The notes under the pieces: model-generated
What the model saw: only the letters and a program-made list of their open reading frames with translations
Database searches by the model: none
What the model was told of the DNA's origin: nothing
Source of the DNA: an uncultured Saprospiraceae bacterium
Lineage (GTDB): Bacteria; Bacteroidota; Bacteroidia; Chitinophagales; Saprospiraceae
NCBI GenBank assembly: GCA_937967535.1
Contig: CALCMV010000435.1
Location: 1-15,153 of the forward strand
Direction: 5' to 3'
Length of the DNA: 15,153 nt
Program-made: the position numbers and the translations under genes
Part shown: positions 5,895-13,402 of the stretch, one piece after another
Layout: each line of letters starts with the position of its first letter
Position numbering within the stretch: position 1 is the first letter of the stretch

Positions 5895-7157
5895 ATGCAA
5901 AATATTACAGTTATTGGCGGTGGATTGATGGGAAGTGCCGCAGCTTGGCATTTATCTAAAAAGGGTAAACGTGTATTGCTCTTGGAACAGCAGGGAAAAA
6001 ACTATGAGTATGGGTCGAGTTTTGGAGACAGCCGGATAGCGAGGAGTTTGGGACCCGAAGGAGATATATTTTCTTACCTGAACAATACTTCGGTAAAATT
6101 GACGCAGGAATTGATTGATTTTTTGAATGAAAATGATAGTCAAAACCATCAAATGACGGATGTATATACGACCTCGCCCGTTAGCTATATCTACGACAAA
6201 ACAATGCAGGAAGAAATCAATCAACTCCTGTATAAAGGACAAAAAGACAGCTACAAATATGCCACTTCAAAGGATGCACTCGCTACATTTGGTATGACGA
6301 TTCCCGATTCGCTTAGCCTTATCAGAGAGTATAAACAATATTCAGGCACTATGCACCCCCATGCCCTGATTGCTAAGTTACATACCGCCATTCGCAAACC
6401 TAAAAATTATGTTTTTTACGGACATAAAGTATTATCTATTGACAAAAAATATAAATACTATGAAATTGCATTTATAGATATAAAATCAGGACGAACAACG
6501 CAGTTATTGACCAAAAAAATAATCGTAGCAGCAGGTGCTTATACAGGTGAATTGCTCAAAAATATCGAACCTCGCGTGGCAGAACTCATTACTCCCAAAC
6601 GCATGTCTTTATGTTTTTTCAAAATAAATAAAAAAGTATACGAAAATTATACAGAAGAAGAAAAAACGCGCCTGCGAAACATATTTCCTGTTTTTGATTT
6701 GAGGGACAAACAGCTTTATGCCATGATTGAAAAAACGGATACCGATGGACTCCCGATATTCAAAGCGGGCGGGCATCGAATGTACAATCCCCTCACAAAT
6801 GTGGATGAGGCATGGAAAACAGCCCCCAAAAAAGAAGAAGTTGAATGGATACAAAATGAATGGATGGATTACTTAAAAATGAATAATTTAAGTATTAAAA
6901 AAGAAGAAATTGAATATGTAGAAGGGCGTTCTTGTGTGTATTCATTGACCGATACGAGCATTCCTTTAGTCTGTCATTTTCCGCTAACAGAAGAGACTTC
7001 TGATGCCGGATTGGTGGTGCTTGGAGGCATGTCGGGTATTGGTGCAAAAGGGGCGATGTGCTACGGATTTATCGCCGCTAATTTGCTGATGAATGAGGAC
7101 ATTCAAGAAATTATGTATCAAAAAACCAAAAAAGAATTAGGATTGAATGAACGATAG
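5895..7157 (+). CDS. FAD-dependent amine oxidase, monomeric sarcosine oxidase / N-methyltryptophan oxidase-like
   Basis: This 420-residue DAO-superfamily flavoenzyme probably oxidises an N-methylated or secondary amino acid and passes electrons to oxygen. The dinucleotide fold begins at once with VIGGGLMG (6-13) and an acidic strand end at Glu31. The segment GSSFGDSRIAR (40-50) matches the GSSHG..R.IR region of MSOX/SolA. CVYSLTDTSIPLV near the C-terminus places Cys347 where these enzymes attach FAD covalently. The final GMSGIGAKGAMCYGFIAANLL fits the C-terminal flavin contact. ATG 5895 was chosen because it puts the glycine motif six residues in, as usual; a GTG at 5853 adds 14 unconserved residues. 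Substrate is unknown, and its place after trpB may be coincidence. Confidence 0.75.
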   Translation: MQNITVIGGGLMGSAAAWHLSKKGKRVLLLEQQGKNYEYGSSFGDSRIARSLGPEGDIFSYLNNTSVKLTQELIDFLNENDSQNHQMTDVYTTSPVSYIYDKTMQEEINQLLYKGQKDSYKYATSKDALATFGMTIPDSLSLIREYKQYSGTMHPHALIAKLHTAIRKPKNYVFYGHKVLSIDKKYKYYEIAFIDIKSGRTTQLLTKKIIVAAGAYTGELLKNIEPRVAELITPKRMSLCFFKINKKVYENYTEEEKTRLRNIFPVFDLRDKQLYAMIEKTDTDGLPIFKAGGHRMYNPLTNVDEAWKTAPKKEEVEWIQNEWMDYLKMNNLSIKKEEIEYVEGRSCVYSLTDTSIPLVCHFPLTEETSDAGLVVLGGMSGIGAKGAMCYGFIAANLLMNEDIQEIMYQKTKKELGLNER

Positions 7158-7628
7158 TAGAAGAAACTTCGTCTAAATTTCCTCAAAATATAGAACCTGA
7201 AAGATACCTAATTAAATGTTTTTTTTCTAAAAAAATATAATTCCGATAGCTAATCACTTATTTACGAAAATAAGCCTAATTTTCCGCTTCCCTAATTTCC
7301 AAAGTCCCGTCATTTAAATTTAAATTTGAATAAAAAAAATGAATGGAAATAAACTCATCCAATTATTCTTCCTTGTATTTTTCTTCCAAAATTCTATCAA
7401 ATTTTAACAATGCTTTCTTATTTTTATACAAATTTTAAGTGTACATTTACCCTAAATATGCACTAAAATATAGGTGTTTTTGCACTCTATCATGTGTTTT
7501 ATAAATTAGACACACTCCTAAAATTAAATAATTCAAGTTGAGGAAAACTTGAAAAATTACAAGCCCACAACTTGAGTTAAGTGAACTCAAAATAAATTAT
7601 TACTAACTATTTAAAATTTTTCTTACGT
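7158..7628 (+). promoter_or_regulatory. Receptor promoter region with a structured leader
   Basis: This 471-bp AT-rich gap holds a hairpin CTTATTT-ACGA-AAATAAG (7257-7274), then CCTAATTTCCAAAGTCC (about 7290-7307), which resembles one end of the repeat family in the right third. TTTTTG at 7477-7482, a 19-nt spacer and TAAATTAG at 7502-7509 make a plausible Bacteroidota promoter with one mismatch in the -7 box. The implied leader of about 110 nt contains two perfect hairpins, TTCAAGTT/AACTTGAA (7532-7553) and TTGAGTT/AACTCAA (7572-7590). I see no gene here. Confidence 0.55.
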
Positions 7629-10532
7629 ATGAAAAGTACATTACGAACACTAAGTTGCCTGTTAGCGATGCTGCTATTTGCAGGTGGACTTTTTGCCCAG
7701 AAAGGCACTGTTTCCGGTAAAATGACAGACGAAACCGGACAATCCATTATCGGTGGTACGATACGCTGTGTCGAACTTGGTACGGGTACAATTTCTGATA
7801 TTGACGGAAATTACTCTCTCCAAGTACCTTCCGGTACATATACTTTCCAATTTGATTATTTGGGATATGGTACTGATATTCAAACAATTACAGTAGATGC
7901 CGGTGTGACCAATACCGTCAATATCGAACTCGGCGAAGATGCCGTAGGTATGGAAGAGGTTGTTGTTTTGGGACGTAGAAAAGACCGTCTTGTGGTTGAT
8001 TCGCCTGTGCCGATTGATGTTATCAATGCCGAAGAAATACAAGCTACGGGAGCTACACAAACCGTTGAAGTATTGCAAATGTTGGTGCCTTCTTACAGCG
8101 CACCAAAGCAATCTATCAGTGATGGTAGCGACCACTTTCGTATTGCCACCTTGCGTGGTCTTGGTCCCGACCAAGTACTTGTATTGGTCAATGGCAAACG
8201 CCGCCACACCAATGCCCTCGTGCATGTCAATGGTACGGTAGGTCGTGGTTCTACGGGTGTAGATATGAACGCGCTTCCTGCTTCTGCTATTGAGCGTATT
8301 GAGGTATTGCGCGATGGTGCGGCTGCACAGTATGGTTCGGATGCCATCGCAGGAGTCATCAACGTGGTATTGAAAAAAAGTACGGATTTGAATCTCGGTG
8401 TCAATGTCGGTACGCACATCACTGCATTTGAGCGCGGTTATGATGCCGACGAAGGGTTATTTGACGGCTTGACCAATCAGGATATTCGCGATGCCAACGG
8501 TTCTATCCTCGACCCAAGTGTAGGTCCTTTTATCACCAATTGGTTAGAAGAAACTGAAGTAGATAATATTACAGATGGTCAAAGAATTGATCTTAATGCC
8601 AGTAAAGGTTTTGCTATCGGCGATGGTGGCGCATTGAATATCAGCCTCCAATACCGCCAGCAAAACCCAACAGATAGAGATGGTCGGGACAACCGCCGCC
8701 AGTATTTCCTCATTGATTCACTCGGAAATCCGAGCAACACATCCGGTTCACTCGACCCGCGCGAAGCCACGATTGACCGCTTGCACCACCGTTGGGGCGA
8801 TGCTGATTTTCAGGATATTAGCGGTTTTATAAATGGTGAAATTCCAATTGGAAATGTAACTGCTTACGCATTTGGTGGTGTCAGTCAGCGTCAAGGGGAG
8901 TCCGGTTGTTTCTACCGTCGCTCGCTCGATAATCGTACTGTGCGCTCTATCAATCCTGACGGCTTCCTGCCTTTGATTGCACCTATTCTGACGGATTTCT
9001 CCGGTACAGTAGGTGTAAGAGGTCAGATTTCGGGCTGGAACTGGGATTTGAGTCAAGTCGTCGGTGGCAACCGCTTTGATTTGAGAATGGAAAATACACA
9101 CAATACCTCCTTAGGTGATTTAAATTCCGGATTATCTTTCCCTGACGGTGTTATGCAAAGTACCGAAATGGAAGATGGCGTATTGGCGTTCAACCAACGT
9201 ATTACCAATTTGGACCTTAGTAAAGGTTTCGATGTAGCAGCTTTTGCAAGCCCCTTGAATGTGGCTGTTGGTGCAGAATTTAGAAGTGAAAACTACCAGA
9301 TTGAGCCGGGAGAAATCTCTTCTCACTTTGATGGCAATGATATTTCAGGTGGTATCCAAGACGGACCAAATGCCGGACAAGCCGCCAGTGCAGGTACACA
9401 ATGCTTCCCGGGTTGGAGAGTGGCTGTGGATGAAAGCCGTAGCAATGTTGGTTTTTATGCAGATATTGAAACGGATGTTACCGAAGCATTTACGCTTGGT
9501 GTAGCCGGACGTTTTGAAAATTACTCTGACTTTGGTGGTACACTCACCGGAAAAATAGCAGCGAGATACGAAATTGCAGATGGCTTCGCGCTCAGAGGCG
9601 CAGCAAGTACCGGTTTCCGTGCGCCTTCATTGGCACAAGGTAATTATACCGCTATCCAAACCACTACTTTCGGTACAGAATTGGTCGAAACAGGTATCTT
9701 CCCCTTCCGCGACGATGGAGATGGCAACGTAGCAGAAGCACTTGGCGCACAACCACTCGAAGCCGAAAAATCGCTCAATTTTAGTGGTGGTTTGACCTAC
9801 AATTCAGGTCAATTTGCCCTCACATTGGATGCTTACAATATTGCAGTAAACGACCGAATCATCCTTTCAGAGCAATTCAGAGGTGATGCACTCGCAGAGC
9901 GACTACTTCAGCAAGGCATCCGTGCAGGCGCGGCTACCTTCTTTACCAATGCTTTGAATACCAGTACTTCAGGACTTGATATTATCTTGCGCTACGGTTT
10001 GCCTATCAACGACGATAGCAGAATCCGCTTCATTCTCTCCGGTAATTTCAACCAAACAAGAGTCACGAATGTAGATGAAGATGCCAACGGCGACAGAAGT
10101 TTGCCAACACCTGACCTTATTGCAGATGTTACGGACATTCCTTTGCTTGGAGAACTACAGATTTCACGTATCGAACTAGGTACACCAAGAAATGTATTCA
10201 ACCTATTGATTGATTACAAAACGGGGAATTTCAATGCTATTCTCAAAAATGTACGCTTCGGCAGCATCACTTGGTCAGAATTTAATGACTTAGGCAATAT
10301 TGTCTCACAAGAATTTACGCCTAGAATCCGCACGGATTTAGAACTCGCATATACCATAACTAGCGGCTTGCGCGTAGCTCTCGGCTCCAACAACCTATTG
10401 GATGTTTACCCGGACAAAGCGCGGAAAGACATCGCTTTTGGTGGTATCTTCCAGCATGATGGTACTTATCCATTGGGTTTCAATGGTCGTTATGTGTATG
10501 CAAGAGCTACTTATACATTAGCAGGAAAATAA
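7629..10532 (+). CDS. TonB-dependent outer membrane receptor with CarboxypepD_reg-like domain
   Basis: This 967-residue receptor should import a siderophore, vitamin or other large nutrient across the outer membrane using TonB/ExbBD energy. It has a signal peptide at 1-23 (cleavage likely after LFA, before Gln24). A carboxypeptidase-regulatory-like beta domain spans about 25-103, with the usual GTISDIDGNYSLQVPSG. A TonB-box-like MEEVVVLGRR is at 108-117 and a plug domain at about 124-250, containing ATLRGLGPDQVLVLVNGKR and IERIEVLRDGAAAQYGSDAI. The remainder is the 22-strand barrel with aromatic-rich strands to the end (YVYARATYTLAGK). Two cysteines in predicted loops (GESGCFYR and GTQCFPGW) might pair. 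No susD follows, so it is not a SusC/SusD glycan pair. Ligand cannot be told. Confidence 0.9.
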   Translation: MKSTLRTLSCLLAMLLFAGGLFAQKGTVSGKMTDETGQSIIGGTIRCVELGTGTISDIDGNYSLQVPSGTYTFQFDYLGYGTDIQTITVDAGVTNTVNIELGEDAVGMEEVVVLGRRKDRLVVDSPVPIDVINAEEIQATGATQTVEVLQMLVPSYSAPKQSISDGSDHFRIATLRGLGPDQVLVLVNGKRRHTNALVHVNGTVGRGSTGVDMNALPASAIERIEVLRDGAAAQYGSDAIAGVINVVLKKSTDLNLGVNVGTHITAFERGYDADEGLFDGLTNQDIRDANGSILDPSVGPFITNWLEETEVDNITDGQRIDLNASKGFAIGDGGALNISLQYRQQNPTDRDGRDNRRQYFLIDSLGNPSNTSGSLDPREATIDRLHHRWGDADFQDISGFINGEIPIGNVTAYAFGGVSQRQGESGCFYRRSLDNRTVRSINPDGFLPLIAPILTDFSGTVGVRGQISGWNWDLSQVVGGNRFDLRMENTHNTSLGDLNSGLSFPDGVMQSTEMEDGVLAFNQRITNLDLSKGFDVAAFASPLNVAVGAEFRSENYQIEPGEISSHFDGNDISGGIQDGPNAGQAASAGTQCFPGWRVAVDESRSNVGFYADIETDVTEAFTLGVAGRFENYSDFGGTLTGKIAARYEIADGFALRGAASTGFRAPSLAQGNYTAIQTTTFGTELVETGIFPFRDDGDGNVAEALGAQPLEAEKSLNFSGGLTYNSGQFALTLDAYNIAVNDRIILSEQFRGDALAERLLQQGIRAGAATFFTNALNTSTSGLDIILRYGLPINDDSRIRFILSGNFNQTRVTNVDEDANGDRSLPTPDLIADVTDIPLLGELQISRIELGTPRNVFNLLIDYKTGNFNAILKNVRFGSITWSEFNDLGNIVSQEFTPRIRTDLELAYTITSGLRVALGSNNLLDVYPDKARKDIAFGGIFQHDGTYPLGFNGRYVYARATYTLAGK

Positions 10533-10550
10533 AAACGTATAGTACAGGGG

Positions 10551-10604
10551 TTTAAGTTTAAGTTTAAGTTTAAGTTTAAGTTTAAGTTTAAGTTTAAGTT
10601 TAAA
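10551..10604 (+). repeat. TTTAAG hexamer tandem repeat, 8 full copies
   Basis: Eight perfect copies of TTTAAG (10551-10598) are followed by a partial copy, beginning 18 nt after the receptor stop. The tract has no C on the plus strand and leads directly into an A/T hairpin. Perfect short tandem arrays like this are prone to length change by slippage. Confidence 0.95.
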
Positions 10605-10627
10605 TAATTCATTTTCAATGAATTATT
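10603..10627 (+). terminator. A/T-rich hairpin after the receptor gene
   Basis: AATAATTCATT (10603-10613), a TTC loop and AATGAATTATT (10617-10627) form a perfect 11-bp stem that starts at the end of the TTTAAG array. It lacks G/C pairs near the loop and a clear T-run, so it is a weak terminator at best. Confidence 0.35.
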
Positions 10628-10647
10628 ATAATTTAGAACATCGGGTA

Positions 10648-10717
10648 AAAAAGTGGTAAATTGAAATTACAATAAACTGATTATCAAATAATTACTAAGT
10701 TTAATTTACCACTTTTT
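10648..10717. repeat. 15-bp inverted repeat around an AT-rich core, possible degenerate family copy
   Basis: AAAAAGTGGTAAATT (10648-10662) and its perfect complement at 10703-10717 enclose 40 nt. The inside contains ATCAAATAATTA (10683-10694), which also occurs in the core of repeat elements B and C, and GGTAAATTG is shared with B. Further on, CTGATAATCA (about 10789) also matches B. This suggests an old or variant member of that family within the 412-bp gap 10533-10944. Confidence 0.45.
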
Positions 10718-10862
10718 ATGCTGATGCTCTATTTAAAGTAGAGTAAGTAGTAGGACATTTTTTTATGAAAAATAACATACTAAGACTCTGATAATCAGAT
10801 AGTTGGTGAAATTATTTTTATAATTTAATTTAGTCCATTTACTTATTTATCCTGTCAATAAT

Positions 10863-10897
10863 AAAAAAAGGTCGTTCCAATCGGAACGACCTTTTTT
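10863..10897. terminator. Bidirectional intrinsic terminator
   Basis: A perfect 9-bp G/C-containing stem, GGTCGTTCC (10870-10878) and GGAACGACC (10883-10891) with an AATC loop, is flanked by seven A on the left and six T on the right. It therefore works as a rho-independent terminator on both strands, serving the receptor gene and the convergent methyltransferase gene. Confidence 0.95.
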
Positions 10898-10914
10898 ATT
10901 TTGTATTTGGTTGG

Positions 10915-10956
10915 AACTATGAACTAAAAACTATGAACTAAAAACTATGAACTAAA
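10915..10956. repeat. AACTATGAACTAAA 14-bp tandem repeat, 3 copies
   Basis: Three perfect copies sit at 10915-10928, 10929-10942 and 10943-10956. The third copy overlaps the 3-prime end of the minus-strand methyltransferase gene and supplies its last codons and TAG stop (complement of 10945-10947). The 14-mer is itself two related heptamers, AACTATG and AACTAAA. Confidence 0.93.
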
Positions 10957-11769
10957 AAACCCCATAGACCAAGGCTTTTTCCAAGTATCAATCAAAGTAA
11001 AATGTTCTTTTGTGATGTTTTCTTTTCGGAAAAAAACAATACCCATATAAAAAATATCAATTGTCAGCGTCACTTTTGGATGCGCCTTTATTGCTTCCCA
11101 AGCCTCCATCATTTCTTTCGACCAATAAATATCATCAAATACAAAAACACTATCTTCGTGCGCGTATTTGAGGGCTTCGTGAAAATAATTGAGTGTAGGA
11201 ATTTTTCGGTGATTGCCATCAAAAAAAACATAATCTACACGCTGTATTTTATGGAGTGCCTGTGGCAAGGTATTTTCAAAATCGCCTGTTATTAATTCGA
11301 TATTATTTGCCTTCAATCGCTTAAAATTTTCTTGTGCTACTGCTGCTATTTCGGGGCAGCCTTCCAAAGTAATCACTTGCGCCCGTCCGTCTGCTTTTGC
11401 CTGATACAGCGTGGAAATGCCCAAGGAAGTACCCATTTCCAAGACCGTTTTGGGCTTGAGATAATGAACCAAACTAAACAAAAACTGCGTATAACGACTT
11501 GGCGTGACCGCCGACCGCGCAATAGAACGCACCGAGCGTTGCTTGGAACTCGTCGTATGCGAACCCGCCCCCAAATCCGTGACTTCCAACAGGCGTTTGT
11601 CTCTCAACAAATTGACCCGCAAACGCTCAATATCTTCAAAAACATAAAAATAACGGTCATCTTCCAAAACCTCATTGACCAAATCAAATACAAATGGTGA
11701 GTGTACCTGATAAGGAGTACGCGCACGCACATAATAGCGCAGATATTGATGGATGAGATGTGTATTCAC
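10945..11769 (-). CDS. Class I SAM-dependent methyltransferase (O-methyltransferase-like)
   Basis: The 274-residue cytosolic protein has a Rossmann methyltransferase core. SAM motif I is VLEMGTSLGIST at 109-120, the acidic end of strand 2 is LEGCPE at 135-140, DYVFFDGNHRK with Asp184 follows, and then FVFDDIYWS. The pattern resembles small-molecule O-methyltransferases of the Methyltransf_24 type. The substrate is unknown. An N-terminal extension of about 95 residues (LRYYVRARTPYQVHSPFVFDLV) precedes the core. The start is a GTG at 11767-11769; no suitable ATG lies nearby. A promoter with TTTG (complement of 11801-11804), an 18-nt spacer and TATCTTCG (complement of 11775-11782) ends 5 nt before the GTG, predicting a leaderless mRNA. 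The last residues and stop lie within a 14-bp tandem repeat. Confidence 0.75.
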   Translation of the reverse strand: MNTHLIHQYLRYYVRARTPYQVHSPFVFDLVNEVLEDDRYFYVFEDIERLRVNLLRDKRLLEVTDLGAGSHTTSSKQRSVRSIARSAVTPSRYTQFLFSLVHYLKPKTVLEMGTSLGISTLYQAKADGRAQVITLEGCPEIAAVAQENFKRLKANNIELITGDFENTLPQALHKIQRVDYVFFDGNHRKIPTLNYFHEALKYAHEDSVFVFDDIYWSKEMMEAWEAIKAHPKVTLTIDIFYMGIVFFRKENITKEHFTLIDTWKKPWSMGFFSS

Positions 11770-11774
11770 AGGTG

Positions 11775-11804
11775 CGAAGATACAATTTCAACTTCAACTG
11801 CAAA
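11775..11804 (-). promoter_or_regulatory. Promoter of the methyltransferase gene
   Basis: Read on the minus strand, TTTG (11804 to 11801), an 18-nt spacer and TATCTTCG (11782 to 11775) fit the Bacteroidota -33/-7 pattern, with one mismatch to TAnnTTTG. The expected start of transcription falls at or next to the GTG start codon. The -33 box and spacer lie inside a CAACTT word repeat. Confidence 0.55.
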
Positions 11805-12124
11805 CTCAACTTCAACTTCAATTTTGTACGAAGAAGAAATGAAAAGCTGTTTGTTTGTTAATAATTTTTATAAAAAAGAAAATTACAAAACAAATTTATA
11901 ATATTTATTTATTTTAAAAACTAAAAATCAGCAATAAACCCATAAGGCTTTTAAAAACCTTGTAACTTTGTCACCCAATAAAACAAATTAGGAAAAATCT
12001 TTTAAACTTTATCAGATACTTTATCAGATACTTCCTAATTTTGCAACGTCACAATCGCACTAAATTTCAAACTACAAGATTTTCATTTTAGTTATTTTAG
12101 TTATTTTTGATTTTTTCAAAAACT
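11785..12124. promoter_or_regulatory. Spacer between methyltransferase and peptidase genes
   Basis: The gap begins with an ACTTCA/CAACTT word repeat (about 11786-11822). TAACTTTG at 11963-11970 is a perfect TAnnTTTG -7 box, though without a TTTG 19 nt upstream; transcription would begin near 11976. The leader then has AAATTAGGAA (11985-11994) inverted against TTCCTAATTT (12032-12041), enclosing a 12-bp direct repeat ACTTTATCAGAT at 12006-12017 and 12018-12029. TTTTAGTTA is repeated just before the coding region. No gene was seen. Confidence 0.5.
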
Positions 12125-13063
12125 ATGAGTAAACGTATTATCGGAACATACACAGAAGGCAATCTCGGACCTTTATTAATCTGTATCGGTGGCATTCATG
12201 GCAATGAACCGGCGGGCGTACAGGCATTGGAGCGCGTTTTTCAATTGATAGATGAAGAACCTACAAAAAACCCGCAATTTGAATTTTTCGGAACGCTCGT
12301 AGGTTTGCGTGGCAATATCACTGCCCTCGAAAAAAAGAAACGATACATCAATAAAGACCTCAATCGGCAATGGACTCCTCAAAACATCCGCCGCATCGAA
12401 AATACACCTACCAAACAACTTGATGCCGAAGACCGGGAGATGAAAGAATTATACACTTCCATCCGAGAATGTATTGACACTTACCAAGCTACGAAGTTGA
12501 TTTTGATGGACTTGCACACGACGACTGCACATGGCGGTATTTTTTCCATTTCTACCGACGACCGCGAGAGCCAAGTCATTGCTACAGAGCTAAATGCGCC
12601 CGTAGTACGCGGAATGTTGAAAGGCATTGACGGTACTACTTTACATTATTTTAATACAAAAAATACGGGTATTGATACGGTTGCGATTTGTTTTGAATCG
12701 GGACAACATGACGAATTGGATTCGATTGATAATGCGGTAGCGGCTATCATCAATTGCCTGCGAAGTGTTGGCTGTGTTGCACCACATAATATCGAAAATA
12801 AACACGATGAACGCCTCACAAAATACTCCGCCAATCTACCCAAAGTAACCGACCTCGTTTATTGCCACGATATTCATCAGGGAGATAATTTTGTGATGCA
12901 GCCCGGTTATGACAATTTCCAATTTATTAAAAAAGACGAACTACTCGCCCACGATAAAAATGGTGAAATCCGCTCCAAAGAAGATGGACTTATCTTGATG
13001 CCACTCTATCAAAAACAAGGCAATGACGGCTTTTTTCTAATTAAAAAAGTAGAGAATTTTTAG
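12125..13063 (+). CDS. Succinylglutamate desuccinylase / aspartoacylase-family zinc hydrolase
   Basis: This 312-residue cytosolic M14-like zinc hydrolase should remove an acyl group from an N-acyl amino acid or related amide. The zinc ligands are visible as His25 and Glu28 in GGIHGNEPAG, and His131 in MDLHTTTAHGG. NKDLNRQW supplies the substrate-binding Asn/Arg, and Glu191 in CFESGQH is the likely general base. The C-terminal part has the beta domain typical of AstE/AspA proteins. No arginine-succinyltransferase genes are near, so AstE function should not be assumed. The start is ATG 12125; an in-frame TTG at 12107 would add six unconserved residues. It stands alone, with a perfect TAnnTTTG box about 150 nt upstream and repeat element A downstream. 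Confidence 0.8.
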   Translation: MSKRIIGTYTEGNLGPLLICIGGIHGNEPAGVQALERVFQLIDEEPTKNPQFEFFGTLVGLRGNITALEKKKRYINKDLNRQWTPQNIRRIENTPTKQLDAEDREMKELYTSIRECIDTYQATKLILMDLHTTTAHGGIFSISTDDRESQVIATELNAPVVRGMLKGIDGTTLHYFNTKNTGIDTVAICFESGQHDELDSIDNAVAAIINCLRSVGCVAPHNIENKHDERLTKYSANLPKVTDLVYCHDIHQGDNFVMQPGYDNFQFIKKDELLAHDKNGEIRSKEDGLILMPLYQKQGNDGFFLIKKVENF

Positions 13064-13113
13064 ACAGGAGGGCTTTTATCAGGAGACCGGAAATTAGACT
13101 TATTTTCATAATA

Positions 13114-13382
13114 ACTGGACTTTGGATATTGGGTAACTGGGAAATTAGGTAATTAGGCTAATGAAGACATAATTTTTTATTTATCAGTATAATAAAAATT
13201 GAAATAAAATTAATTTGAAATAAAATACAAATATTGATTATAAGTGTTTTATCTTCTCGGCTCAACCGAGAAGATAAAAAATATTCAATTAATTTAACTT
13301 TATAATTATTTGATAAAAATCCCGATAACTATCGGGATGCCTAATATCAAATTTCCTAATTCCTTAGTGTCCAAAGTCCAGT
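13114..13382. repeat. Repeat element A (ACTGGACTTTGGA terminal inverted repeats)
   Basis: The 339-bp gap 13064-13402 is mostly this 269-bp element. Perfect 13-bp ends ACTGGACTTTGGA lie at 13114-13126 and, inverted, 13370-13382. Word repeats of AATTAGG type follow the left end and CCTAATT type precede the right end. Inside are a 14-bp stem TTTTATCTTCTCGG / CCGAGAAGATAAAA (13247-13279) and a 9-bp stem ATCCCGATA / TATCGGGAT (13319-13338). A 44-bp AT-rich core (13276-13319) recurs in elements B and C. No coding sequence lies inside. The right end stops 20 nt before the AraC-family start codon. Confidence 0.85.
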
Positions 13383-13402
13383 AGCTAAGTGCAAAAAATA
13401 AA

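Noticed and set aside
7674..8417. A 247-codon open frame on the minus strand inside the receptor gene
   Set aside because: It is antisense to a clearly coding receptor sequence, is low in recognisable motifs and has no separate promoter. It is a codon-bias mirror.
7629..10532. SusC of a glycan-utilisation locus
   Set aside because: No SusD-like gene or glycoside hydrolase is adjacent; a terminator and a convergent gene follow.
10915..10956. CRISPR-like array
   Set aside because: The repeats are directly tandem, only 14 bp long, with no spacers. The same reasoning applies to the TTTAAG array at 10551-10604 and to other word tracts.
13247..13279. Rho-independent terminator after the zinc hydrolase
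   Set aside because: The 14-bp stem is strong, but neither strand has a T-run directly after it, and it lies about 180 nt past the stop inside element A.
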